From CAZSBB01 sp964605235 (GTDB lineage: Bacteria > Planctomycetota > Phycisphaerae > Phycisphaerales > Phycisphaeraceae): a DNA stretch of 64,000 nt. The DNA lies in the NCBI GenBank assembly GCA_964605235.1, contig CAZSBB010000001.1, forward strand, positions 124,001 through 188,000, read 5' to 3'. The notes beneath the pieces are model-generated. The model searched no databases. It saw nothing but the letters and a program-made list of their open reading frames with translations, and was not told the DNA's origin. This document shows positions 52,208-60,756 of the stretch, in pieces (the stretch's first letter is position 1; every line of letters begins with the position of its first letter). A program made the translations under genes and the position numbers.

Positions 52208-53074
52208 GTGGTTGGTCCTCCGTGAGCGTTGAGCGTTGCGTAGCCCGTGAAACGGCGGCCTCCATGCCTTAATCGTTCAGCGGCGAATCACTCCGATCCG
52301 ATCCCGATGCTTCCGACCCTCGACGCGTCCGCGGCGGCCAGTCACGCGCTGGCCCAGGTTTCCGATGGCGTCGGGCGGGGATGCTTCCCGTCAGACGCCT
52401 GGTTGCCGCAGTCGGTCGAATCATTCCTGCTGGTTGATTGCGACTCTCTGCTTTTCCGACTCACGGCGGTTTGGCTTTCGCTTGCCGCCTGCCCATCTTT
52501 GTTCGGTGTGTTGCCTGCCGTTGAACCACCGGGCGAACGAAACTTTCTTATCGGACGACTCGTTTCCCGGCGACCCGCAGGCCGCACAACCGTTACAGCC
52601 GTTGCCATCGTCAGGGTCGTCGCCGGGCTTAACCACGCCGACGCAACTGAACGGGAAAAAATCAGAAATGTCGCTTCCGCCAATGCCCGCCCACGGAAAA
52701 AGCCGCGAATTCTCCGGGGTTTTCCGCAAAATGCCGGCGCCCCGCCCCGACCGCACCCCCGCGGGCGCGCGGCGTCATTTACTGGTCTTTGAGCATTCGG
52801 ACGCAGCTTCTCGGACTTCAACCCGTTGCAGCGCCATGCGGAAATCGCCCCGGCGAAAGGTCGGCTCCCGGCAACCCGCAATGGCGTCAAGCCCCCACCC
52901 GGCGCGGGGGCGGCGGCTGTCTGATAACTGAATGGGCGTTGCACTGGCGCGCGGAGAGAGGACGGCGACCTGGCACAAAGCCGCAGCGATGCGCATGCAA
53001 AAGAGCCGCGGGCGATGAAACCCGCGGCTCCGGAGAAGGCGAAACGTCTGGGGCGTGCGCGCCCCGATGCGGCT
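52208..53074. other. 867-base gap between the flagellin genes
   Basis: I find no credible gene. It holds the leader of flagellin 1 (right of 52207) and the transcript end of flagellin 2. A Cys-rich minus-strand open frame at 52421-52756 has only a GTG start without ribosome site. One CCGATAA (minus strand, 52548-52554) resembles part of a sigma28 -10 box but its -35 is missing, so I do not call a promoter. Confidence 0.5.
53003..53030 (-). terminator. Rho-independent terminator of flagellin 2
   Basis: A 10-bp perfect stem (GAGCCGCGGG/CCCGCGGCTC) with an 8-base loop; on the minus strand it is followed by TTTTGCATG. It lies 45 bases beyond the flagellin 2 stop. Confidence 0.85.
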
Positions 53075-54568
53075 TTAGCCGATCAGGCCCAGCACGGACT
53101 GCGGGCGGGAGTTGGCGATCGCCACCACATTGGTGGACGCGGCGACGAGAATCTGCGACCGGGTCAGCGAGGCGGTTTCCTCGGCGAAGTCGGTGTCGCG
53201 GATGGCGCTCTCGGCGGCGCTGGTGTTCTCCAACGCCACGTTCAAGGCGTTGATGGTGGAGCCGACCACGTTGGACTGGAAGGAACCAATCCGGCCGCGG
53301 AGGCTGGAAATCTGATCGATGGCGGCATCGACGATCTTCTGCGCGTCATCGAGGTTGTCGCTGGTGAGGCTGTTGGTGCCGCCCGAGCGAAGCGAATCGA
53401 GCTTGCCGGTGGCGTTGCCCAGCTTGCGGGCCGCGACGTTCTGGATGCCCAGGCGCACCTGGTTGTTGGTGTCGACTTCCTGGCCCAGGTTGAACAGAGC
53501 GCCGCCGCCGCTGATGGTCAGGGCGCTGATGTTGCCGTTGGCGGTGGCGCCGGTGGTGGACAGGGTCAGCTCGAGGTTCAGGGCGTCGGTGTTGACCTTG
53601 ATGGTCTTGCCGTCGCCCTTGGCCTTGATGCCGTTGACCAGCGCCGAGACGTCCTGGCCTTCATCGCGGATGGGCGCTGAGACGTTGGCGAAGGAGACGG
53701 CGCTGGCGGTCTTGGCGACGTCCTCGTCGATGCTCGAGAGGGTGTAGACGTTGCCGGTCTGGCCGGCGCGGTTGGTGATGTTGAAACTGACGAACTGGTC
53801 CGAGCCGTACTCGGTGCTCTTGATGGTCATGCCGGTGGCGCTGGTCGCCGCCGAGACGCCGGTGACGTCCTTGAACTGATTAACGGCCGTGACGATCTGC
53901 GCCACGGTGGTGCCGGAGGCGAAGCTGAAGGAGCGGGTGCCCTTGGCGCCGCCGACTTCGATGACGAAGGTGTCGGTGGCGTTGGTCAGGTCCAGGGCGC
54001 CGCCGGTGGACAGATACAGGCCGGCGTGCTGCGCCGAAGCGGTGACGGTCACGCTGGCGGCGACGGTGGAGCCGGTGGCGAACTTGGCGCCGTTGACCTT
54101 GTAGTCCGAGACATTGGCGTGGACCGAGCTGACCTGGAAGTCCAGGCCGCCGTTGAGCAGCTTGGTGCCGTTGAAGCTGCTGGTGGAGGCGATGCGGTCG
54201 ATGGTCTGCAGGATCTGATCGACCTGCTGCTGGTTGGCGTCCTTTTCATCCTGGCTCAGGCCGGTGTCATTGGCGGTGGAGCTGACCAGGCTTTGCAGTT
54301 CGGTGAGCATGGACTGGATTTCGCTCAGTCCACCCTCGGCGATGTTGGCGACCTGATCAGCGCGCTCGGCGTTGCCGATGGCGGCACTGAGCTTGACCTT
54401 CTCCGACCGCAGCTTTTCGCTGGCGATCAGGTCCGCCGGGCCGTCGGCGCCGCGGTTGATCCGCAGGCCGGTGCTCAGTTTTTCCAGGCTCTTGGTCAAA
54501 CCGTTGTTGTTCTGACCCAGAATGCGCTGGGCGATGAGCGAGCTGACGTTGTTGTTGATGCGACTCAT
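53075..54568 (-). CDS. Flagellin 2
   Basis: The 497-residue paralogue of flagellin 1 has the same layout: MSRINNNVSSLIAQRILGQN at the start, flagellin-IN repeats in the middle and NTSAAESAIRDTDFAEETA, SIANSRPQSVLGLIG-like sequence at the end. The central parts of the two can be aligned (both have FANVS-PIRD-GQDV and TI[ST]GGGA-FNLG), so they arose by duplication. In D1 the usual GADDPAGL is altered to GADGPADL. GGGAG lies six bases before the ATG at 54568. The open frame extends upstream to 54652 without protein-like sequence. Confidence 0.95.
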   Translation of the reverse strand: MSRINNNVSSLIAQRILGQNNNGLTKSLEKLSTGLRINRGADGPADLIASEKLRSEKVKLSAAIGNAERADQVANIAEGGLSEIQSMLTELQSLVSSTANDTGLSQDEKDANQQQVDQILQTIDRIASTSSFNGTKLLNGGLDFQVSSVHANVSDYKVNGAKFATGSTVAASVTVTASAQHAGLYLSTGGALDLTNATDTFVIEVGGAKGTRSFSFASGTTVAQIVTAVNQFKDVTGVSAATSATGMTIKSTEYGSDQFVSFNITNRAGQTGNVYTLSSIDEDVAKTASAVSFANVSAPIRDEGQDVSALVNGIKAKGDGKTIKVNTDALNLELTLSTTGATANGNISALTISGGGALFNLGQEVDTNNQVRLGIQNVAARKLGNATGKLDSLRSGGTNSLTSDNLDDAQKIVDAAIDQISSLRGRIGSFQSNVVGSTINALNVALENTSAAESAIRDTDFAEETASLTRSQILVAASTNVVAIANSRPQSVLGLIG

Positions 54569-55241
54569 GGTGAATCTCCCGTATGCAGCGTGAGGTGGTG
54601 ACCTGCTCCCGACCGGTTGGCGTACATCCGCAATCCGTGTGAGCCAGGCCAAGGACTCCGTTCACAAACTTCCAACCCCGTCGGTGCTGACGCCGGCAGA
54701 CCTCCGCTGCCGGTGTCCGTCGATCTGGGCGACGGGGTTGTGCCCAGGCGACGACATTGGGGAAACCACGGCCGTTTCGCGATTCTCCCGGTCGCAATTT
54801 CGATCCCTGGCGCTCCCCGCCAGAGATCGCATCCTTCGCGACAGGAAGTGGAATCGTCAGGGCGACTTTGCATCATCAGCCTGGGGTCTGGTATTCCCTA
54901 CTTTTCGCCTTGCCGAACCACGCACAGCCGGCAGGCTTTTCGCCGCTTATGCAGGCCGCGTAAACCGCACAGTTCCGCCATGCGATTCACCAGCCCGCAC
55001 AGCCGCGCCAAAACGTCGCCCAGTGACCGTACGAACGCCACAGTCGGCATAAACGGAAGCCTGGCGGGGGAAGCAAGCAATGGACCAACTGCCCAACGAG
55101 CCCCGCGCGTGAGCAAGGGGTGGCGGCGCAGCCGCTGGGGCATTCCCGGAAACCGCTTGCTGACGCGCGCGGCTTGTTGCACTCAGCGCATCCTGCGAAC
55201 GAAAAGCACCCCCTCCGCGCGACCCGCTACAATTCGCCCCC
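54569..55241. other. 673-base non-coding region upstream of flagellin 2
   Basis: No gene can be supported. It should include the flagellin 2 promoter (minus) and the Nudix promoter (plus). A CGGTGTTG-rich part near 54690-54760 is GC-rich and without clear motif. An imperfect inverted repeat lies at 55099-55174. Confidence 0.45.
55099..55174. repeat. Imperfect 21-base inverted repeat (GCGCGTGAGCAAGGG type)
   Basis: Arms at 55099-55119 and 55154-55174 match at 18 of 21 positions. A GCGCGTGAGCAACGGG relative occurs once more near 38203, so it may be another dispersed repeat family. Confidence 0.55.
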
Positions 55242-55727
55242 ATGTCCGACCCGTCCCCCCCGCCGCCATTCGACCCCCACCGCCAGCCCGACGGCAAAAT
55301 CCACGGCGTCACCATCGCCTGCTGCCGCGACGACGGCCGATGGCTGCTCATTCGCCGCAGCGCCCATGTTGCAGCGCCCGGAACCATCTGCTTCCCCGGC
55401 GGCCGACTGGAAATTGGTGAAGCCCGCGCCCAGGCAGCGCGCCGGGAGTTTCAGGAAGAAGTGGGCGCCCCCGTCCTGCTGCAACGCGAAATCTGGCGCC
55501 GCGTCTGCCCCGACCGCCCGCTGATCCTCTTTGGCTGGTTAGGCAGAATGCTCGGCAGCGAACTCAAACCCGACCCGCGCGAGGTGGCTGAGGTGCTGTG
55601 GCTGACGTTGGAAGAAGCGTATCACCATCCTGAAGCGCTCCGGCATACCGACCATTTCTGCCGGGCAATCGCAGGGGCGACAGGGACGCCGCTGGGGGAG
55701 ACGCGGAGTTGTCCGACGGTGCTGTAA
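55242..55727 (+). CDS. Nudix hydrolase
   Basis: The 161-residue protein has a complete Nudix box, GGRLEIGEARAQAARREFQ followed by EEVGA (about residues 54-77), with the metal-binding REFQEE glutamates. Such enzymes hydrolyse nucleoside diphosphates linked to another group, for example dNTPs, ADP-ribose or NADH. The first 20 residues are polar and Pro-rich. Near its end the chain has HTDHFCRAIAG. The start is the first ATG, at 55242. It is alone; with nadA nearby an NAD-related substrate is possible but not shown. Confidence 0.85.
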   Translation: MSDPSPPPPFDPHRQPDGKIHGVTIACCRDDGRWLLIRRSAHVAAPGTICFPGGRLEIGEARAQAARREFQEEVGAPVLLQREIWRRVCPDRPLILFGWLGRMLGSELKPDPREVAEVLWLTLEEAYHHPEALRHTDHFCRAIAGATGTPLGETRSCPTVL

Positions 55728-55766
55728 GGCGTTGCCAACTGTATCGAAGTCAATCAACATGACATC

Positions 55767-56408
55767 GTGATCAAGTACTGGCTCATTCTGCTGCTCCTGC
55801 TCAACCTGCTGCTGCTGCCATGCGGCTGCGTGACAGTGATGGGCTTGCTCAATTCGTTCAACCCCATGCAGTTGGCGTTCATCACCGATATCCAGGTGAC
55901 GAATGCCACGGACGAGCCGCTGCGCGTCACGCCGATCGGCGCTATCGGCGCTGAGGGTCGCCGCATTCCATTGCCAATCTTTCGCCAGCGCTCGCCGGCT
56001 TACCCCGCCACCCAAGTGGGAGGCTTTCTGGTTCAGCCCGGCGCCAGCATTGAAATTCTGTACGACTGGGACGACGTCAACCTGGCGGAGATCGTCGTGG
56101 AGAACAGCAAGGGCGACCTGCGGCAACTGGTGGCTGATCCTGATCCGACCCGTGATCAATACCATCCAGCCGAGCCCAACACCTTCACGATCAGCGATTT
56201 TCCAACCCTCGACCCCGTCGGCATCGACACGCTGGCGGCCTATCACGAAGCCCAATCCGCTCATGGGCCTTGGTTTTTCTATACCGTGATTGCGCTGCCG
56301 TGGATCAGCTTTCCGATTCTTCTGACGCTGACGATTCGACGCTGGCGCAGAAACCAAGCCGCCCAGGCCGGCAATATCTCCGCAGTGGAGACTCAGGTGT
56401 CAACTTGA
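55767..56408 (+). CDS. Hypothetical membrane-anchored protein
   Basis: The 213-residue protein starts at a GTG (55767) with an N-terminal hydrophobic stretch (YWLILLLLLNLLLLPCGC), then a periplasmic beta-rich part and a second helix near 172-192 (FFYTVIALPWISFPILLTL) followed by a basic tail. LPCGC could be a lipobox-like site. I do not recognise the family. It lies 39 bases after the Nudix gene on the same strand and convergent to the frameshifted gene at 56400, whose end overlaps it by 9 bases. Confidence 0.5.
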   Translation: MIKYWLILLLLLNLLLLPCGCVTVMGLLNSFNPMQLAFITDIQVTNATDEPLRVTPIGAIGAEGRRIPLPIFRQRSPAYPATQVGGFLVQPGASIEILYDWDDVNLAEIVVENSKGDLRQLVADPDPTRDQYHPAEPNTFTISDFPTLDPVGIDTLAAYHEAQSAHGPWFFYTVIALPWISFPILLTLTIRRWRRNQAAQAGNISAVETQVST

Positions 56409-57088
56409 TTTGCTGCCCAGCTCGCTCTTCCCGCCCTGCCGCGGCTTCTCCTCCACCTGATCCCGCTCCGCCTTCTCCTCCGACTTTTTCACCACCAGCT
56501 TGATCGACGCAATGCCGCCGTTCTTGGGTAAGTCTTGGCCCAACGCCAACGTCACCTTGAAGGCTGCTTTCGGCAAGCCGGCGACAGTCACCTGCGGCTC
56601 GGAGCAGTAGCCTGAGCCGGGGTCGGTCACCACGATGCGTATGAGCTGTCCCTGCTCCACCACGGCATACGCCCGCGCGGGACGGGTGGGCCAGATTTCG
56701 TCGGAATCCGGGCGGAAACGGTAGTAATTCGACACTTCGTCCAGCCGCTCGTTGGTCACGCCGTGGGGCGCGAGGACTTTCAGCAGCGCCGCCTTGTTCC
56801 GGCGCGCTTCGTCACCAGTCGGGTGTCGCCCCGCGCGGGTGTGACGCCGCTGAAGGCTTCACGGAATACATCGGGCTCCACCCCCAGGCCGGCGGCGATC
56901 AATGCCACCGGTCGCCCGAAATCATTCCGCGCGATCACATGCCCGCCCGTGATCTTGACCGGCACCGACCCCGCCGGCGCTTCGCCCGCCTGCGTGCATG
57001 ACCAACTGGTCAGCAGCGTCAACGCAACCGTCAAGGTCATGGCCAAAGGTAAGCTGAATCCAGCAACGGGCGCGGGTGTTGCGGGCAT
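56400..57088 (-). pseudogene. Frameshifted secreted protein gene, hypothetical
   Basis: Two minus-strand reading frames in different phases make one natural protein. The first (57088 to 56780) begins with a signal peptide (LPLAMTLTVALTLLTSWSC, a probable lipobox) and runs through VALIAAGLGVEPDVFREAFSGV to VTPARG. It then goes out of phase. In the other phase the sequence reads TGDEARRNKAALLKVLAPHG, then the continuation from MTNERLDEVSNYYRF to the stop at 56400. Adding one base near 56825 (inside GGGGC) restores the frame as ARGGHPTGDEARR. This is a disrupted gene or a sequencing error in a GC run. The function is unknown; the C-terminal part has EKAERDQVEEKPRQ. Confidence 0.6.
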
Positions 57089-57210
57089 GATGATCCTTCC
57101 AAAGAATGCGCAGCAGCGAACAACGACGCGGGCAGTCTAGCGCAGCCGGCGCGGGGGAAGATGAACGAACGATGAGAGTCAGCGGATTGTGCAGCTATCC
57201 CCAGCGGCAA

Positions 57211-57322
57211 ACCACCAAGACACGAAGACACCAAGAAAACCGCGCGGCGTAAAACAAGCGGGTATCGGAAAACGCCCCGGCCCAGGCTTCCACGCTATGC
57301 CCCTCTGTGTCTCTGGGGTAGG
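57211..57322. repeat. CACAGAG element, copy 6 (divergent)
   Basis: Left end ACCACCAAGACACGAAGACA is a variant; right end CCTCTGTGTCTCTGGGGT is close to the others. It fills the 271-base gap before nadA. Confidence 0.65.
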
Positions 57323-57359
57323 TCTTGTGCAGCTGTCGAGTCACTGAAACCCGCGCGCC

Positions 57360-58550
57360 CTACCGCACCCCGGCCGCATGGCTCGCGCTGACCTTCGCGC
57401 TGGCGGTGATCGTCAGCATGCGCTCCAGCGCCTGCAGCGCGAAGTGCTTGACCTGCGGATGCACCGTGATCTGGTTGACCATCTGGCCTTCCGCCAGTTG
57501 ATCGAGCGTCCACAACAGGTGCGGCAGATCAATGCGGTACATCGTCGTGCACAGGCACTGACAGCCGGACAGCATCTTCACCTGCACGCCGCGCCGGGCG
57601 GCCTCGTTCGCCAGGCGGTTGACCATGTGCACCTCGGTGCCCACCGCCCAGCGTGAGCCGGGGGCGGCAGTTTCGATGGCGTGCTTGATGCCTTCAGTGG
57701 AGCCGATCTGGTCCGCCTTCTGGCAGACCTCATACGCGCACTCGGGATGCACCATCACGGTGACGTCGGGCCACTCGCTGCGCACTTCATCAACATGCTC
57801 GGGCCGAAACAGCTTGTGCACCGAGCAGTGGCCTTTCCACAGGTAAAACACGGCGCGCTGCAAATCCTCCGCGCTGTTGCCGCCCAGTTCCTCGGCGCTC
57901 TTGGGGTCCCACACCACCATCTGCGTGACAGGATCAAACCCCGCGGCGGCGGCGGTGTTGCGGCCCAGATGCTGATCGGGCAGGAACAGAATGCGGATCG
58001 TCTCATTCGCCTGGCGCGGCTCAGTTCCGCCGGCGAGCGCCCAGGCGAACACCTTGTCGCAATTGCTGCTGGTGCAGACCGCTCCGCCGTGTTCGCCGCA
58101 GAACGCTTTGATCGCGGCGGTGCTGTTCATGTAGCAGATGGGAATGACCCGGCTGTTCGTCCCGGCGAGCGCCTGCTGCAATTGTTCCCAGCAGTCGAGC
58201 GTGTCTTCGTAGTCCGCCATGTCCGCCATCGAGCAGCCGGCCGAGAGATCGGGCAGGATCACCGCGGTGCCGTCGGGGGTCAGGATGTCCGCCGACTCCG
58301 CCATGAAGTGCACGCCGCAGAACACGACGTACTTGGCGCCCACCGCTTTGACCTTCTCCGCGGCGAGCTGTGAAAGCTTGAAGCTGTCGCCGGTGAAGTC
58401 GGCGAACTGGATCACCTCGTCCTGCTGATAGTGGTGGCCGAGGATGACCAGTTGATCGCCCAGCGCGCGCTTGCGCGCGGTGATTGCCTGCACCAGCGCG
58501 GCGGTGGACATCTGTGTGTAACGATCTGCCAGCGGCGGTTGCCAAAGCAT
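57360..58550 (-). CDS. nadA: Quinolinate synthase
   Basis: NadA condenses iminoaspartate with dihydroxyacetone phosphate to quinolinate in NAD synthesis, using a 4Fe-4S cluster. The 396-residue product has the triple-fold features: VILGHHYQ near 36-42, VFCGVHFMAESADIL (C78), CTSSNCD (C164), HPECAYEV and SGCQCLC near residue 347, giving the three cluster cysteines. GGGAGG lies six bases before the ATG at 58550, deciding the start over upstream ATGs. NadB and NadC are not in the window. The gene follows the double-hotdog/SDR gene on the same strand after 162 bases. Confidence 0.94.
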   Translation of the reverse strand: MLWQPPLADRYTQMSTAALVQAITARKRALGDQLVILGHHYQQDEVIQFADFTGDSFKLSQLAAEKVKAVGAKYVVFCGVHFMAESADILTPDGTAVILPDLSAGCSMADMADYEDTLDCWEQLQQALAGTNSRVIPICYMNSTAAIKAFCGEHGGAVCTSSNCDKVFAWALAGGTEPRQANETIRILFLPDQHLGRNTAAAAGFDPVTQMVVWDPKSAEELGGNSAEDLQRAVFYLWKGHCSVHKLFRPEHVDEVRSEWPDVTVMVHPECAYEVCQKADQIGSTEGIKHAIETAAPGSRWAVGTEVHMVNRLANEAARRGVQVKMLSGCQCLCTTMYRIDLPHLLWTLDQLAEGQMVNQITVHPQVKHFALQALERMLTITASAKVSASHAAGVR

Positions 58551-58712
58551 GGGCGGCCTCCCTGAGCCATAAAGCGAACAGGGCATTATAGGGCAAGCGT
58601 TCAGGAAGCCACTTCGCCGCTCGACCCTGCCCGACCGCAGCCGCAAGTCGGCGGGCGCCGCGCGCGAACAGGGGCGTCGAAAGGGTGATGATGCTGGATC
58701 GGACGTCGATGC

Positions 58713-60269
58713 TCACCCCGCGCCCAGCGCGACCATCTGCCGCACCAGCGGGAGCATTACTTCCAGCGCCGGTGCTGCCGGGGCGGCTGCGAGCGTCAGC
58801 GTCTGGTCCGTGGCGATGCGCGGCAACCGATTCACCAGCACCCGCAAACGCTTGTCGAACTGCGCCAGATGAACGCACAGCGTTTCCCCCGCAGCTTTGG
58901 CGGCACTGTATTCCATCATGTCCCGCACCGGCGCGTCCAGCGCCACACTCGACGGATAAAACAACGTCACCCCCCCGGAACCGGAAGCGCCCCCTCCGGA
59001 TGCCCCCCCGGAGCCCGATGCTGCATCCGCCAGCGATTTGGCGACCTCGCTGCACTCCGCAAAGCCATCCACATAGCACGCGCTGAAGCGCGCCATGAGC
59101 TGCGCATCAAACCCCGCCCCCTGCTTCACGAAAATGCGCGGGCTGGGAAAGTAGTACGCCTGCGTCAGCGCCCCACCCAGCTTCGCTGCTGCAACCTGCA
59201 ACCCCGCGATATCCACCGCCCCCACTTCATATTTCGCCGCCTCTGCCGTCGCCCCCCCCGCACGCAACTCCCGCACAATCGCTTGCGCCTCCGCTTCCCC
59301 ACGCTGATACGTCACCACCACCGCCCCCCCGCCGGCGGCAATCAGCTTGGCGGTCACTTCCCCGATCCCACGCGACCCGCCCACCACCAGCGCCCGCACC
59401 CCGGCAAACTCGCCCGGCGTCACTGCCTGCTGCACCTGGGCAAAACTCGGCTGCACCGGCGGCGCAGGGCGGTAAAAGCATTCCACCTCACCCGCCACCC
59501 CCGCGCCCTGCACTTGCATCCGCACCAGTGAGAAACGCGGGTCCACTTCCGTCACTGCATACTGCAAAGCCCCAGCAGACGCCCCGGCTTCGTCCCAGCG
59601 CAGCTCAAAGCTGCTGAAAACCGACCGCAAACCCGGGCACTCCATGCCGACCAGCCGCGTCAGCGCACACAGCGCTGCCGACACATCCGGCGACAACCGT
59701 CCCAACGCCGCCCAGCGCGCCCGCGCTTCCTCCAGCATCCACCACAGCGGCAAAGCACCCGTGCGCCCCGCCAGCTCATCCAGCTCCAGCACGCGCGGCC
59801 GACCCAGCGCGTCACCCGGAGCCGCGCCGGCACATTTCACCATCGCCTCCGCGCCCCATGTGCCGTCGATGGTCGCCAGCTTCTGCTCACCGTCGAACAG
59901 ATGCAGTTGGAACTGCCCCTCCTTGCGTTTGGCGAGCACCGTCGAAATCGGCCGATCGAGGAACACCGGCCGCTGAAACTTGACCTTCAGCCGCGCCAGC
60001 CGTTTCGCCCCGGCCCCAGCCTCATGCGCCAGCAGATGGTCCAGGGCAGTGAGCACGCCATGGATGCCATGGACCACCACCTGGCCATACAGCTCGCGCC
60101 GGGCCGCCAGCGGGTCCACGTGCAAGGGATTGCAGTCGCCGCTGAAGCGGGAAAACCACGTCTGGTCGTTAAGGCTGTACGCCTGCGCGCCGATAACTTG
60201 AGCAGCCACGCCGCCGCTGCGCCCCGACTTCGTCGCGGAGCCGGTTGTGGTTTGCTCGGGTTGACTCAT
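58713..60269 (-). CDS. Double-hotdog (MaoC-like) and SDR fusion enzyme
   Basis: The 518-residue chain joins an N-terminal MaoC-like hotdog (about 25-140, DCNPLHVD at 45-52 and VVHGIH at 66-71, with a typical D/H dehydratase pair), a second hotdog-like region (about 155-268) and a short-chain dehydrogenase/reductase (291-518: VVGGSRGIG at 295-303, catalytic S439/S440, Y454 and K458 in YSAAK). It thus has dehydratase/hydratase and ketoreductase activities on an acyl-CoA or acyl-ACP. A Gly/Ser tract at 418-433 is inserted just before the catalytic serine. AAGGG lies 7 bases before the ATG at 60269. It is divergent from the ACP gene with a 71-base shared promoter region. Confidence 0.75.
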   Translation of the reverse strand: MSQPEQTTTGSATKSGRSGGVAAQVIGAQAYSLNDQTWFSRFSGDCNPLHVDPLAARRELYGQVVVHGIHGVLTALDHLLAHEAGAGAKRLARLKVKFQRPVFLDRPISTVLAKRKEGQFQLHLFDGEQKLATIDGTWGAEAMVKCAGAAPGDALGRPRVLELDELAGRTGALPLWWMLEEARARWAALGRLSPDVSAALCALTRLVGMECPGLRSVFSSFELRWDEAGASAGALQYAVTEVDPRFSLVRMQVQGAGVAGEVECFYRPAPPVQPSFAQVQQAVTPGEFAGVRALVVGGSRGIGEVTAKLIAAGGGAVVVTYQRGEAEAQAIVRELRAGGATAEAAKYEVGAVDIAGLQVAAAKLGGALTQAYYFPSPRIFVKQGAGFDAQLMARFSACYVDGFAECSEVAKSLADAASGSGGASGGGASGSGGVTLFYPSSVALDAPVRDMMEYSAAKAAGETLCVHLAQFDKRLRVLVNRLPRIATDQTLTLAAAPAAPALEVMLPLVRQMVALGAG

Positions 60270-60340
60270 GGGTCGGCCCTTGAGGTTGACGATTTTCACC
60301 CCGGCTAAATCCGGGGGCCAGCAGCAGGAGACGGCCAGCC
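60270..60340. promoter_or_regulatory. Divergent promoter region of the SDR fusion and ACP genes
   Basis: A 71-base gap contains the ribosome sites of both genes (AAGGG on minus, AGGAGA on plus) and CGATTTTCACCCCGGC. Space for two promoters is tight; one bidirectional promoter or promoters inside coding sequence are likely. I cannot mark -35/-10 boxes. Confidence 0.4.
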
Positions 60341-60586
60341 ATGTCCGCCACGCTTGAAAAGCTTAACGAAGTTTTCCAGGACGTATTCGACGACGACGAA
60401 CTGTCCGTCGAACTCGACACCACCGCCGAGGACGTCGACGGCTGGGATTCGCTCCAGCATGTCACGCTGCTGCTGAACGTGGAGAAGGCGTTTGCCGTCA
60501 AGTTCAGCAGCTCGGAAATCGCCGGCCTCAAGAATGTGGGCGACCTGGTGACGCTGATCGAACGCCATCGCAATCCCAAGACCTAA
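60341..60586 (+). CDS. Acyl carrier protein (FkbH-associated type)
   Basis: The 81-residue acidic protein has the four-helix ACP pattern. The phosphopantetheine attachment serine is S37 in GWDSLQHV, with VDGWDSLQH typical of ACPs paired with FkbH-like enzymes. AGGAG precedes the ATG by 10 bases. It heads a plus-strand set with FkbH, MBOAT and a membrane protein. A 170-base gap with a CACAGAG element separates it from the FkbH gene. Phosphopantetheinyl transferase must come from elsewhere. Confidence 0.9.
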   Translation: MSATLEKLNEVFQDVFDDDELSVELDTTAEDVDGWDSLQHVTLLLNVEKAFAVKFSSSEIAGLKNVGDLVTLIERHRNPKT

Positions 60587-60596
60587 AACAGTTATC

Positions 60597-60706
60597 ACCA
60601 CAGAGACACAGAGGACACCGAGGAAGAACATGAGCGGAGGCATATTCCCCGAGCCTGCTGCATTTCTCTCTGTGTCCTGCTCCGTGTGCTCTGTGTCTCT
60701 GTGGTA
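60597..60706. repeat. CACAGAG element, copy 7 (between acp and fkbH)
   Basis: Left end CACCACAGAGACACAGAGG and right end GTGCTCTGTGTCTCTGTGG are inverted. It lies within the biosynthetic set and is likely transcribed with it. Confidence 0.88.
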
Positions 60707-60756
60707 AGTATTCGCAAGCGTTTACCGCCTGCCGCTGCATCCAGGGATCGAACATC

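Noticed and set aside
52548..52554. Sigma28-type flagellin promoter (CCGATAA on the minus strand)
   Set aside because: No TAAA-like -35 box at the right spacing and it lies about 340 bases from the start codon; insufficient to call.
52421..52756. Cys-rich 111-residue minus-strand frame between the flagellins
   Set aside because: It begins at a GTG without ribosome site and has a low-complexity charged end with no recognisable fold; more likely chance.
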